From Gammaproteobacteria bacterium (GTDB lineage Bacteria > Pseudomonadota > Gammaproteobacteria > JAKEHO01): a DNA stretch of 47,013 nt. The stretch is taken from the NCBI GenBank assembly GCA_027296625.1, contig JAPUIX010000058.1, forward strand, positions 1-47,013. Reading direction: 5' to 3'. Numbering within the stretch: position 1 is the first letter of the stretch; the number at the start of each line of letters is the position of its first letter. The position numbers were made by a program, and so were the translations under genes. The notes under the pieces are model-generated. The model made no database searches. It was not told the DNA's origin and saw only the letters and a program-made list of their open reading frames with translations. Positions 16,992 through 24,518 of the stretch are shown here, piece after piece.

Positions 16992-18284
16992 ATGACAGTT
17001 CAGCATTTGACCGACGTACGATTTGCTGAATTTGATTTACATCAGCAGCTTATAGATGGCCTGGACGCAATTGGCTTTTCCCGTTGCACGCCGATTCAGG
17101 CTGAGTCGCTTCCTCTCATGCTATCGGGGAAAGATATGGCCGGTCAGGCCCAGACCGGCACAGGCAAGACCGCAGCCTTTTTATTGGCGACCATGGACCG
17201 GTTGCTGCGCAATCCAGCCCCACGTGCTCGGAAGCAAAATCAACCGCGTGCTCTGATCGTGTCACCTACAAGGGAGTTGGCTATCCAGATCCACAAAGAC
17301 GCCAAAGAACTTGGGCAGTATACACCACTGTCCCTAGGGCTGGTGTACGGGGGCATCGACTATGAACGCCAGCGAGAGATGCTGGAGAACGGGGTCGACA
17401 TTTTGATCGGTACGCCTGGACGCTTGATAGATTATTACAAACAGGGTGTCTTCAATCTTAAGGCCATTGAAGCGGCGGTTTTGGATGAGGCAGACCGCAT
17501 GTTTGATCTGGGCTTTATCCGTGACATTCGCTACCTATTGCGACGCATGCCGAAACCGGAACGGCGTTTGAACATGTTGTTCTCTGCCACCTTATCTCTG
17601 CGCGTGTTGGAATTGGCGTATGAACATATGAATAATCCGGAGATGGTGAAGATCAATCCGGAGCAGGTCGCAGCCGATAATGTTTCCCATATCCTTTATC
17701 ATCCCGCAACTAAGGAAAAAATCCCTCTGCTAATCGGATTGCTTAAGCAAATAGATCCGACAAGGACCATTGTCTTTGTTAACACGAAGCGGTGCGCTGA
17801 GACGGTTTGGGCCTATCTGGAGGGCAATGGGTTTCACGCCGCTATGCTCTCGGGTGATGTCCCCCAGGCAAAGCGGCAGCAGCTCATCGCAAAATTTGCG
17901 CGGGGAGAAATTCCGATCCTGGTTGCAACGGATTTGGCGGCACGTGGGCTGCACATCACCGATGTCAGCCATATTTTTAACTTTGATCTTCCACAGAATG
18001 GCGAAGACTATGTACATCGGATCGGGCGCACCGCGCGCGCGGGGGCCAGTGGTGATGCTGTGAGCTTGGCCTGCGAGGAATATGTTTATTCCTTGATGGA
18101 TATCGAAGAATACATCGGTCACAAAATACCCGTAGCATCAATTACGGACGACCTACTTGTCTCTCCGCTACCGCCAGCTAGGCGAAAACGGCATCAAGCT
18201 GGGGGCCACAAGCAACGACCTCCGACGAGTCAGCGCAAAAAAACAGGAATGCAGAGGACCAGAAAACGGGGCCACGCACGCTGA
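16992..18284 (+). CDS. rhlB: DEAD-box ATP-dependent RNA helicase RhlB
   Basis: RhlB unwinds structured RNA and in E. coli works within the RNase E degradosome. The 430 residues carry the Q motif FSRCTPIQ (29-36), Walker A AQTGTGKT (53-60), PTRELAIQI, the VLDEADRMFDLGF motif II, FSATLS, and the helicase C-terminal block HRIGRTARAG. A highly basic, Lys/Arg/Gln-rich tail of about 45 residues ends the protein, typical of RhlB and probably RNA-binding. The position divergent from trxA-rho separates RhlB from other DEAD helicases such as RhlE or SrmB. Confidence 0.93.
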   Translation: MTVQHLTDVRFAEFDLHQQLIDGLDAIGFSRCTPIQAESLPLMLSGKDMAGQAQTGTGKTAAFLLATMDRLLRNPAPRARKQNQPRALIVSPTRELAIQIHKDAKELGQYTPLSLGLVYGGIDYERQREMLENGVDILIGTPGRLIDYYKQGVFNLKAIEAAVLDEADRMFDLGFIRDIRYLLRRMPKPERRLNMLFSATLSLRVLELAYEHMNNPEMVKINPEQVAADNVSHILYHPATKEKIPLLIGLLKQIDPTRTIVFVNTKRCAETVWAYLEGNGFHAAMLSGDVPQAKRQQLIAKFARGEIPILVATDLAARGLHITDVSHIFNFDLPQNGEDYVHRIGRTARAGASGDAVSLACEEYVYSLMDIEEYIGHKIPVASITDDLLVSPLPPARRKRHQAGGHKQRPPTSQRKKTGMQRTRKRGHAR

Positions 18285-18298
18285 CAGTGAATAACGCT

Positions 18299-18970
18299 TT
18301 ATTTTGCAAATCGATGCTGTAACCAATTGCTTATCTCAGCGATTTCCGGCGGGCACACGGCATGCTGCATTGGGAAAGTGCGCCACTCGATGTCGTAATT
18401 CATGTTTTTCAGCTGATCGAAAGATCTCTGGGCCTGGACTAGTGGTATCACCGGATCTTCCGTCCCGTGGACCATCAATATTGGGATGTTAGTGTTTGCT
18501 TGGTGTGCTTCCTTAGACAGGCGGCTCGGCAAGGGCAGATAGGTAGATAGCGCCAGCACGCCCGCTAGCCGATGCGGGTGCCTTAATGCGGTATGTAAGG
18601 CGACAGCGCCACCTTGTGAGAAGCCTGCGAGCAGAATTTTATCGGTCGTGATTCCGACGTCGCGTTCTGCATCAATCAATCCCGTCAATATCCGAGATGA
18701 ATCCGCTATGCCATCAGTGTCTTCGTACTTCGTAAGATCGGCATCTTTAACATTGTACCAAGCCCGCATGGTAAGGCCGCCGTTAATCGTGATCGGCCGG
18801 TATGGCGCGTGTGGAAAGACAAACTGGATACCGTGATCATGCGGCAGCTTAAGCTCAGGCACGACCGGCTCGAAGTCGTGCCCATCGGCACCTAATCCGT
18901 GCAGCCAAATAACGGTAGCCGTATGTGTGCCCGCGGACGGGATCACAACGGCATCGAGTGGTCTGTCCAT
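18299..18970 (-). CDS. Alpha/beta-hydrolase carboxylesterase (EstB-like)
   Basis: This 223-residue cytoplasmic esterase belongs to the phospholipase/carboxylesterase (acyl-protein thioesterase-like) family. WLHGLGADG at 22-30 supplies the oxyanion region. The triad reads as Ser 118 in GFSQGG, Asp 172 in HGTEDPVIP and His 203 in PMQHAVCPPE. There is no signal peptide. The pattern matches the Pseudomonas carboxylesterase II group acting on short acyl esters; the natural substrate is unknown. It converges on rhlB with 14 bases between the stops. Confidence 0.9.
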   Translation of the reverse strand: MDRPLDAVVIPSAGTHTATVIWLHGLGADGHDFEPVVPELKLPHDHGIQFVFPHAPYRPITINGGLTMRAWYNVKDADLTKYEDTDGIADSSRILTGLIDAERDVGITTDKILLAGFSQGGAVALHTALRHPHRLAGVLALSTYLPLPSRLSKEAHQANTNIPILMVHGTEDPVIPLVQAQRSFDQLKNMNYDIEWRTFPMQHAVCPPEIAEISNWLQHRFAK

Positions 18971-19090
18971 TGTGGAGTGGCCAGTCGCTCGCTAATGCTT
19001 GATGGGAGGTATCCTCGCAATTTGATCCCATTGCTTGCAAGTAGCCTAAAACCGGGCAGAAACACGATTGGGCTCTGTTCGTGATTTTGC

Positions 19091-19120
19091 TTGGGCGAGC
19101 ATCTGAATCGTCATTGTAAT
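19091..19120 (+). promoter_or_regulatory. Candidate sigma-70 promoter for lptM-lysA
   Basis: TTGGGC at 19091-19096 and TGTAAT at 19115-19120 are 18 bases apart, giving a predicted start about 65 bases before lptM. The -10 matches the consensus at five of six positions, but the -35 only at three. The stretch TAATGGCGCGCAC that overlaps and follows this -10 recurs exactly at the upstream glnA promoter (21434-21446). Confidence 0.3.
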
Positions 19121-19191
19121 GGCGCGCACGGGAGAGGAATTTTTGTTATTCTCGGGCAACAGCGGAGATGGAGGTAGCAGGAGACACGTTC

Positions 19192-19338
19192 ATGAATACG
19201 CAGCTTTCCCAAATTGCAGGGTGGCTCGCTATGGTCGCATTGGCCATAGGAATCCTGATTGCAGGCTGCGGTCAAAAAGGGGATCTCTACCTTCCTGAAG
19301 ATGAGCAAACGGCCCTAATCGATCCCCCCATTCGTTAG
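19192..19338 (+). CDS. lptM: LPS-translocon maturation lipoprotein LptM (YifL-like)
   Basis: This 48-codon gene encodes a short lipoprotein. A hydrophobic signal ends in lipobox L-I-A-G-C (Cys 26), and the family hallmark G-Q-K-G-D-L-Y-L-P-E follows, equivalent to the C-G-L-K-G-P-L-Y-F-P start of E. coli LptM (YifL). LptM assists disulfide maturation of the LptD-LptE outer-membrane complex in E. coli. A GGAG ribosome-binding site lies eight bases before the ATG. It ends five bases before lysA, and a lipoprotein gene of this type directly before lysA is a known gammaproteobacterial arrangement. Confidence 0.85.
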   Translation: MNTQLSQIAGWLAMVALAIGILIAGCGQKGDLYLPEDEQTALIDPPIR

Positions 19339-19343
19339 CTAAC

Positions 19344-20594
19344 ATGGACCCTTTCCACACCCGGGACGGCCAGCTCTACGCCGAGGGGGTCGCGCTGACC
19401 GACATTGCTAGGCAATTTGGCACGCCCTGTTACGTCTACTCGAGGGCTGCCATAGAAGGTCAGTGGCACGCCTTCGATCAAGCTTTTGCGGAGGTTCCTC
19501 ACCTCATTTGTTATGCGGTAAAGGCCAACTCTTCCCTTGCCGTGTTGAATATTCTGTCGCGCTTGGGATCGGGCTTTGACATTGTCTCTGTCGGTGAACT
19601 TGAGCGCGTCATCAGGGCCGGTGGCGATCCGGGGAAGGTGATTTTTTCCGGCGTCGGCAAGCGGGCAGATGAAATGCAGAGTGCTTTGGAGACCGGCATC
19701 CGCTGCTTCAATGTTGAGTCGGTGGAGGAACTTGAACGACTCAACGATGTCGCTGGTGAGGTGGGTATGCGTGCTCCAGTGTCACTACGCGTGAACCCGG
19801 ATGTAGATGCCAACACGCATCCATACATCGCCACTGGGCTGAACGAAAACAAATTCGGGATCGCCCCTGACAGTGCTCGGAATCTCTTTCGTCAGGCGGT
19901 TACGATGCCCAACATTGACATCGTTGGCGCTGGCTTTCATATCGGCTCGCAAGTTACGGAAATGGGACCGTTCCTGGACGCATTTCGGCGTCTTCTTATG
20001 CTTGTAGGCGAATTAGAATCTGACGGCATTAAGATAAAGCAGCTCGATATCGGTGGTGGTCTTGGTATCCGCTATCGGGATGAGCATGCACCGACACCCG
20101 CTGACTACGGTGCATCATTTCTCACAGCGCTTGAGCACCGGCCTTATGAAATCCTGGTTGAACCGGGCCGTGCCATCGTCGGCAACGCCGGCGTGTTGCT
20201 AACTAGAATTGAGTACCTAAAACACACGGAGCACAAAAACTTCGTCATTGTTGATGCAGCCATGAATGACCTGGTGCGTCCCGCCCTTTACGATGCTTGG
20301 CATGACATCGTCCCGGTCGTGACCGATAAGACAAGCCCGGCTCGGCGTTATGATATTGTCGGACCGGTTTGTGAGAGCGCTGATTACTTGGGTAAGGCGC
20401 GGGAGCTTAGTGTCCAGTCCGGGGATCTGCTCGCTGTACGATCGGCTGGCGCCTATGGATTCTGCATGAGCTCGACCTATAACTCTCGGCCACGCGCAGC
20501 CGAAATCATCGTTGATGGGGAGGAAGCGCATCTCGGACGCGCTCGACAAACGCTGGAGGATTTGATGGCTGGGGAATTTCAGCTGCCGGAATAG
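19344..20594 (+). CDS. lysA: Diaminopimelate decarboxylase
   Basis: LysA converts meso-diaminopimelate to L-lysine, using pyridoxal phosphate. The 416 residues form the alanine-racemase-like barrel with the PLP lysine in CYAVKANS (Lys 60), FDIVSVGEL, GAGFHIGSQV, LDIGGGLGI, EPGRAIVGNAG, then the C-terminal GPVCESADYLG and SAGAYGFCMSSTYNSRPR. The last two carry the Cys and Tyr of the dimer active site. It follows lptM by five bases and is followed after five bases by a methyltransferase gene instead of the dapF seen in Pseudomonas. Confidence 0.97.
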   Translation: MDPFHTRDGQLYAEGVALTDIARQFGTPCYVYSRAAIEGQWHAFDQAFAEVPHLICYAVKANSSLAVLNILSRLGSGFDIVSVGELERVIRAGGDPGKVIFSGVGKRADEMQSALETGIRCFNVESVEELERLNDVAGEVGMRAPVSLRVNPDVDANTHPYIATGLNENKFGIAPDSARNLFRQAVTMPNIDIVGAGFHIGSQVTEMGPFLDAFRRLLMLVGELESDGIKIKQLDIGGGLGIRYRDEHAPTPADYGASFLTALEHRPYEILVEPGRAIVGNAGVLLTRIEYLKHTEHKNFVIVDAAMNDLVRPALYDAWHDIVPVVTDKTSPARRYDIVGPVCESADYLGKARELSVQSGDLLAVRSAGAYGFCMSSTYNSRPRAAEIIVDGEEAHLGRARQTLEDLMAGEFQLPE

Positions 20595-20599
20595 CTGAT

Positions 20600-21265
20600 A
20601 TGGAGCGTGTCCCTGAGCCTGAACTGATGAATAACCCAGCGCAGGCACGAGCTTACGCACAGGCGGATTTCTCTGCGCCGCATTCGATGTTTATCGACAA
20701 GTTCAAGACTGTGTTCCCCGTCGGGGTGATCGATGGCTATGTGCTTGATCTGGGCTGCGGGACGGCGGACATTACGGTTCGATTCGCCGAGGCCTATCCC
20801 AACTGCCGGCTCGACGGCGTGGATGGTGCCGAGCCGATGCTCCGATTCGGCCAAGTGGTCGTTGTTTCACACGGGCTTTCAGATCGCATCCGGTTGATAC
20901 ATGGGCACCTGCCGGGGGCGAAGCTGCCACGGAGACACTATGACGTGCTCATCTGTAACAGCCTGTTACATCATTTGAATGAGGGAAGAGTGCTTTGGGA
21001 AGCCGTCCGAATGTACACGCGCCAGGGTGGCGCAGTGTTTGTGATGGATCTTCTGCGCCCGGAAACTTCGGAAGCAGCCACTCGGCTCGTTGCCGAGTAC
21101 GCAGGGGGCGAGCCGGACATCCTGAGGCGTGATTTCTACAATTCCCTCTGCGCCGCCTATCGCCCGGATGAGGTCCGAGAACAACTCACCGCTGCGAGCC
21201 TGTCGCATTTAACAGTGGAGATAATCTCGGACCGGCACTTGATTGCCTATGGGCATCGATACTAA
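20600..21265 (+). CDS. Class I SAM-dependent methyltransferase
   Basis: The 221-residue protein has motif I VLDLGCGTAD at 48-57, an acidic residue after strand 2 (LDGVDGAEPML), and VLICNSLLHHL at motif IV. The N-terminal stretch ARAYAQADFSAPH is shared, in my memory, with a group of uncharacterised small-molecule methyltransferases. The acceptor is unknown. The start is five bases after the lysA stop, so it is probably the last gene of the lptM-lysA operon. Confidence 0.82.
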   Translation: MERVPEPELMNNPAQARAYAQADFSAPHSMFIDKFKTVFPVGVIDGYVLDLGCGTADITVRFAEAYPNCRLDGVDGAEPMLRFGQVVVVSHGLSDRIRLIHGHLPGAKLPRRHYDVLICNSLLHHLNEGRVLWEAVRMYTRQGGAVFVMDLLRPETSEAATRLVAEYAGGEPDILRRDFYNSLCAAYRPDEVREQLTAASLSHLTVEIISDRHLIAYGHRY

Positions 21266-21431
21266 TAACAGGCCATTGATCTCTGTTGCACACTCCGATT
21301 CCAACTTAACCCGCCAAGTGGATTGCGTATCGAAGCGGGCGCTGCTCCGGATTTTAAGGGGGAGGCTCACTTGGATGCCGTGACCCACGTGTCCGCGGGT
21401 CCTGAACATGTTTTTTAAGGCCGCGGTCGAT

Positions 21432-21437
21432 TATAAT
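21432..21437 (+). promoter_or_regulatory. Candidate sigma-70 -10 element upstream of glnA (glnAp1-like)
   Basis: A perfect TATAAT occurs about 330 bases before glnA. No convincing -35 is present at 16-18 bases (the region is T-rich), so an activator might be needed. The NtrC-type dyad begins five bases downstream, over the expected transcription start. In E. coli the NtrC sites likewise overlap glnAp1 and repress it. Confidence 0.4.
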
Positions 21438-21441
21438 GGCG

Positions 21442-21458
21442 CGCACAATAATAGTGCG
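21442..21458. promoter_or_regulatory. Candidate NtrC-binding dyad upstream of glnA
   Basis: CGCACAATAATAGTGCG contains GCAC-N7-GTGC, the invariant core of the NtrC consensus TGCACC-N5-GGTGCA. Its centre is about 127 bases upstream of the start predicted for the sigma-54 element at 21551, a normal enhancer distance (E. coli sites lie at about -108 and -140). Only a half site (TGCAC at 21486) is visible as a possible second site. Confidence 0.55.
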
Positions 21459-21550
21459 AAGAGCAGAAGGCTCGCCCCGTCTTAGTGCACTTGGCCTCGC
21501 ATCGGTCGTACTAATTTGTTGTCTTTTAACGGGTTACGGCGGCCCGGGTA

Positions 21551-21566
21551 TGGCATGTATTATGCC
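21551..21566 (+). promoter_or_regulatory. Candidate sigma-54 promoter of glnA (glnAp2-like)
   Basis: TGGCATGTATTATGCC has the GG-N10-GC spacing required for sigma-54 and matches the -24 element TGGCACG at six of seven positions; the -12 element is weaker (ATGC for TTGC). Predicted transcription starts near 21577, leaving an untranslated leader of about 190 bases before glnA. The same bases lie inside a perfect dyad, ATGGCAT-N5-ATGCCAT (21550-21568). Confidence 0.5.
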
Positions 21567-21645
21567 ATTCATGCCTGCCAAGGTTGTTTCTGTGGAACCG
21601 TATCTAGAGTGAGGAGGGGGATCAATTCGAAGCTGCGTAGTCATC

Positions 21646-21669
21646 CGTCATAAGTAGACGCCTATGACG
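21646..21669. repeat. Inverted repeat in the glnA leader
   Basis: CGTCATA at 21646-21652 is the exact complement of TATGACG at 21663-21669, with a ten-base loop. It lies in the predicted 5' untranslated leader, about 100 bases before the glnA start, and could form an RNA hairpin. No T-run follows. Confidence 0.35.
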
Positions 21670-21724
21670 AATGAACAGTCATCTATTACATCCCACTCTG
21701 CACGATGAACGCCTGGTAGGCATC

Positions 21725-21741
21725 AGTCGCCTCGTGCGACT
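21725..21741 (+). repeat. Short hairpin just before the glnA ribosome-binding site
   Basis: AGTCGC and GCGACT flank a five-base loop (CTCGT). The hairpin ends nine bases before the strong AGGAGGT ribosome-binding site (21751-21757) of glnA, so it could affect leader RNA stability or ribosome access. This is a structural reading only. Confidence 0.35.
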
Positions 21742-21765
21742 CAGAAAAACAGGAGGTATTCCATC

Positions 21766-23178
21766 ATGTCGCTAGCGAAACTTCAGGATCTAATTAAAAA
21801 ACACGGTATCAAAATCGTGGACTTTCGCTTCATTGATATGCCCGGCTTATGGCAGCACTTTTCGGTGACTACTGATGAGATCAACGAGGGGTTGTTTGCA
21901 GATGGGATCGGTTTTGACGGCTCCTCGATCCGTGGTTTCCAGGAGATTCAGGAATCCGATATGGTGCTGCTTCCCGATTCAGATTCATCCTTCGTTGATC
22001 CATATTTAGAAATTCCGACGCTTGCGGTGATCTGTGATGTGCTCGAGCCGGGGCTTAAGCCCTATGCGCGAAGCCCGCGGGAGGTGGCGAAAAAGGCGGA
22101 GACATATCTCAAGTCGACAGGTATCGCCGATACGGCGTATTTTGGGCCCGAGCCGGAATTTTTTATCTTTGATGATGTTCGGTTCGATCAAAACTCGCAG
22201 TGTGGTTACTACTATGTTGATTCTGTCGAGGCGGTGTGGAACTCAGGGCGCGAGGAAAATCCGAATCTCGGTTACAAACCGCGCCACAAGGAAGGATATT
22301 TCCCAGTTCCCCCGCATGACACCCTTCAAGATATTCGCTCGGAAATAGTACTCAATCTGGTCGATGCGGGCGTGCCCTGCGAGGTGCACCATCACGAGGT
22401 GGCAACGGCTGGACAAAATGAGATCGATATGCGCTTCACCTCGCTTGTGAGGATGGCGGACAATCTCATGAAGTTTAAATACATGGTAAAGAACACCGCC
22501 CGTAAGCATGGCAAGGTTGCTACGTTTATGCCGAAGCCGGTCTATTTTGACAATGGAAGCGGTATGCATGTCCACCAGAGTCTAGCCAAGGGCGGGACGA
22601 ATCTCTTCTACGATAAGTCCGGTTATGCCCTCACGTCGCAACTCTGTATGTTTTACATCGGTGGCTTGCTCAAGCACGCGCCGGCGTTAATGGCTTTCGC
22701 CGCCCCGAGCACCAATTCCTACAAAAGGCTGGTGCCGGGATTTGAAGCCCCCGTCAATCTTACTTATTCACAGCGCAATCGCAGCGCAGCGGTACGTATT
22801 CCTGTCTACAATGAGAGCCCTGCCGCGAAGCGCATCGAGTTCCGCCCGCCCGATTGCATGGCCAATCCTTACTTGCTGTTTTCAGCACTGCTAATGGCTG
22901 GTTTGGACGGGGTTGAGAACCAGCTAGACCCGGGCGATCCCGTTGATCAAAACATGTACGAACTTCCAGACAAGATCCTGCGTAAAATAAAAACGGTGCC
23001 GGGTTCGCTCGAGGAATCCTTCATTGCGCTGGAGAAAGATCACGCCTTCTTGCTCAAAGGGGATGTCTTCACGCAGGATCTACTCGACGTTTGGGTTGAC
23101 TATAAGCGTACCAATGAGATTGATGAGGTAAGTTCGCGCCCGCACCCGTGGGAGTTTTATCTTTACTTCGACCTTTAA
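21766..23178 (+). CDS. glnA: Glutamine synthetase type I
   Basis: GlnA makes glutamine from glutamate, ammonia and ATP as a cytoplasmic dodecamer. The 470 residues include the N-terminal DGSSIRGFQ, the metal-site EPEFF, the HHHEVATAGQNEIDMRF block, the nucleotide region GSGMHVHQSL, NRSAAVRIP and EFRPPDC. Tyr 398 in NMYELPDKI corresponds to the adenylylation site of E. coli GS (Tyr 397), so control by GlnE is likely. The ATG has a strong AGGAGGT site. The upstream region carries candidate NtrC and sigma-54 elements, and a GC-rich hairpin follows the stop. Confidence 0.98.
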   Translation: MSLAKLQDLIKKHGIKIVDFRFIDMPGLWQHFSVTTDEINEGLFADGIGFDGSSIRGFQEIQESDMVLLPDSDSSFVDPYLEIPTLAVICDVLEPGLKPYARSPREVAKKAETYLKSTGIADTAYFGPEPEFFIFDDVRFDQNSQCGYYYVDSVEAVWNSGREENPNLGYKPRHKEGYFPVPPHDTLQDIRSEIVLNLVDAGVPCEVHHHEVATAGQNEIDMRFTSLVRMADNLMKFKYMVKNTARKHGKVATFMPKPVYFDNGSGMHVHQSLAKGGTNLFYDKSGYALTSQLCMFYIGGLLKHAPALMAFAAPSTNSYKRLVPGFEAPVNLTYSQRNRSAAVRIPVYNESPAAKRIEFRPPDCMANPYLLFSALLMAGLDGVENQLDPGDPVDQNMYELPDKILRKIKTVPGSLEESFIALEKDHAFLLKGDVFTQDLLDVWVDYKRTNEIDEVSSRPHPWEFYLYFDL

Positions 23179-23188
23179 GTCCCCTACG

Positions 23189-23212
23189 CGGCCGGCGGTG
23201 CGCCGCCGGCCG
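23189..23212 (+). terminator. GC-rich hairpin after glnA, probable terminator
   Basis: CGGCCGGCGG and CCGCCGGCCG form a perfect ten-base stem around a TGCG loop, ten bases after the glnA stop. The T-rich stretch follows only after about 17 bases (AAGTTTTTCT), so it is not a textbook intrinsic terminator. It may stop or attenuate transcription, or protect the glnA message 3' end. Confidence 0.65.
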
Positions 23213-23353
23213 TCGTCACTTCAAGTTTTTCTACGATTCCTTTGTTGTCATTATTCAGTTTTCGACGGGTTCGCAAAGAACTGCCGCGAGCGCAGATTTG
23301 CTTCAACGGGCAATATTTAGCAGGAACCAATCGGGGCCCTGGTGGGTCTTTAC

Positions 23354-23382
23354 TTGAGGACGGTCAATGCATTGGTTATGCT
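23354..23382 (+). promoter_or_regulatory. Candidate sigma-70 promoter of the first DUF4124 gene
   Basis: TTGAGG at 23354-23359 and TATGCT at 23377-23382 are separated by 17 bases; each matches the consensus at four of six positions. Transcription would start at about the ATG at 23389, which has no visible ribosome-binding site, so the message could be leaderless. Confidence 0.3.
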
Positions 23383-23388
23383 GAATAG

Positions 23389-23901
23389 ATGCGTATCTTA
23401 TTCTTGATCCTCGGTTTTATATTGTCGTTCTCGGTATCGGCCGTCGTCTATCGATGGGTCGATGAGAATGGCCATGTCGTCTATTCGGACAGACCGCAAC
23501 CCGGTGCCCAAGTCCTTGAGGAAAAGGATGTTCAAACTGTTGATGCGCCCCCTGTTGAGCTGATCAGACCTAAATCAGATGCGAAAACATCGGCGAAAAA
23601 TGGATTTGCAGGCTACAAACGTGTCGCCGTGATGAGTCCACAGAATGACGAACCCGTCAGGGAAAACGCAGGAAATGTGACGGTATCAGTCACGCTCGAG
23701 CCTGGGTTGCAAACCAAGCTGGGGCACAAGCTCGCCTTGTTTGTGGATGGCGCACAGATTTCAGAACCGGGTACGGCGACCCAGTTTCAGCTGAACAATA
23801 TGAACCGCGGTGCACATACCCTTGAAGCCAAGGTGATTGGTGCCGATGGCAGCGTCATCAAGAGTTCCTCTCCGGTCACCTTCCATATGTTGCGTGTTTA
23901 G
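23389..23901 (+). CDS. DUF4124-domain exported protein, copy 1
   Basis: The 170-residue product has a signal peptide (about 1-18) followed by the DUF4124 block VYRWVDENGHVVYSDRPQPGA. Its C-terminal half resembles an Ig/fibronectin-like beta domain (from about 70, V-T-V-S-V-T-L-E-P and L-A-L-F-V-D-G). DUF4124 proteins are periplasmic and their role is unknown. From family memory, genes of this type are often found between glnA and ntrB in gammaproteobacteria. The ATG has no clear Shine-Dalgarno sequence. A closely similar copy follows after 35 bases. Confidence 0.85.
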   Translation: MRILFLILGFILSFSVSAVVYRWVDENGHVVYSDRPQPGAQVLEEKDVQTVDAPPVELIRPKSDAKTSAKNGFAGYKRVAVMSPQNDEPVRENAGNVTVSVTLEPGLQTKLGHKLALFVDGAQISEPGTATQFQLNNMNRGAHTLEAKVIGADGSVIKSSSPVTFHMLRV

Positions 23902-24437
23902 AGGTTTGCCGGCCAAACATTGGCTATCGGAAATCTATGCGTCCCCTCTTGTTGACGTTTGCTCTTGCGGTGTCACTTGCGGTCTCGGCCGTCACGTATC
24001 GATGGGTCGATGAGCAGGGCAACGTCGTCTATTCGGACAAGCCGCATCCCGGTGCCGAAGTCATCGAGGAGAAAGAAGTCCAAACGATACATGCGCCGCC
24101 TGTGCCACCGATAACACCGCGGGAGTCGACAGCGCCACCAGCAGTTGCCGGCTACGAACGCGTCGCCGTGGTGAGTCCAGAGGATGACACCCAGATCAGA
24201 GAAAATGCAGGGAATGTGACGGTGACTATCACCGTCGAGCCGGCGCTGCAGACCAAGCTGGGCCACAAGCTCGCCTTGTTCGTGGACGGCGCACAGTTTT
24301 CAGAGCCAAGCACGGCGACCCAGTTTCAGTTGATTAATATGGACCGGGGCACGCATACCCTCGAGGCCAAGATCATTGGTTCGGATGGTGAGGTGATCAT
24401 AAGCTCCCCACCATCCGAGTTCCATTTATTGCGTCAC
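23389..24437 (+). repeat. Tandem duplication of a DUF4124 gene
   Basis: The segments 23389-23901 and 23937-24437 encode paralogues that align from the signal peptide to FH-x-L-R near their ends. DNA identity is high in several stretches, for instance ACGGCGACCCAGTTTCAG and CACAAGCTCGCCTTGTT occur in both copies. The copies diverge in the linker around residues 50-75, and only the second has a Pro-rich tail. Confidence 0.8.
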
Positions 24438-24518
24438 TCCGTATTGCATCCGACGCCAGACCTGGGTGTTCCCACCCCAATCCCACCCGTTGTCGTTCCC
24501 GCTGGCGGCGGGCCGTAG
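23937..24518 (+). CDS. DUF4124-domain exported protein, copy 2
   Basis: The 193-residue paralogue of the preceding gene has a signal peptide ending near residue 18, then TYRWVDEQGNVVYSDKPHPGA. A Pro-rich linker (about 54-70) leads to the beta-rich domain ending near residue 167. It differs by a tail of about 26 residues rich in Pro and Gly (PTPDLGVPTPIPPVVVP), which might contact the cell wall or a partner. The ribosome-binding site is weak. Its place between glnA and ntrB suggests nitrogen-linked expression, but nothing in the sequence shows a nitrogen function. Confidence 0.85.
   Translation: MRPLLLTFALAVSLAVSAVTYRWVDEQGNVVYSDKPHPGAEVIEEKEVQTIHAPPVPPITPRESTAPPAVAGYERVAVVSPEDDTQIRENAGNVTVTITVEPALQTKLGHKLALFVDGAQFSEPSTATQFQLINMDRGTHTLEAKIIGSDGEVIISSPPSEFHLLRHSVLHPTPDLGVPTPIPPVVVPAGGGP

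Noticed and set aside
21436-21612. 58-codon plus-strand frame upstream of glnA
   Set aside because: It starts inside the TATAAT/NtrC region and covers the sigma-54 element, has no ribosome-binding site and shows no recognisable motif; a regulatory reading explains the bases better.
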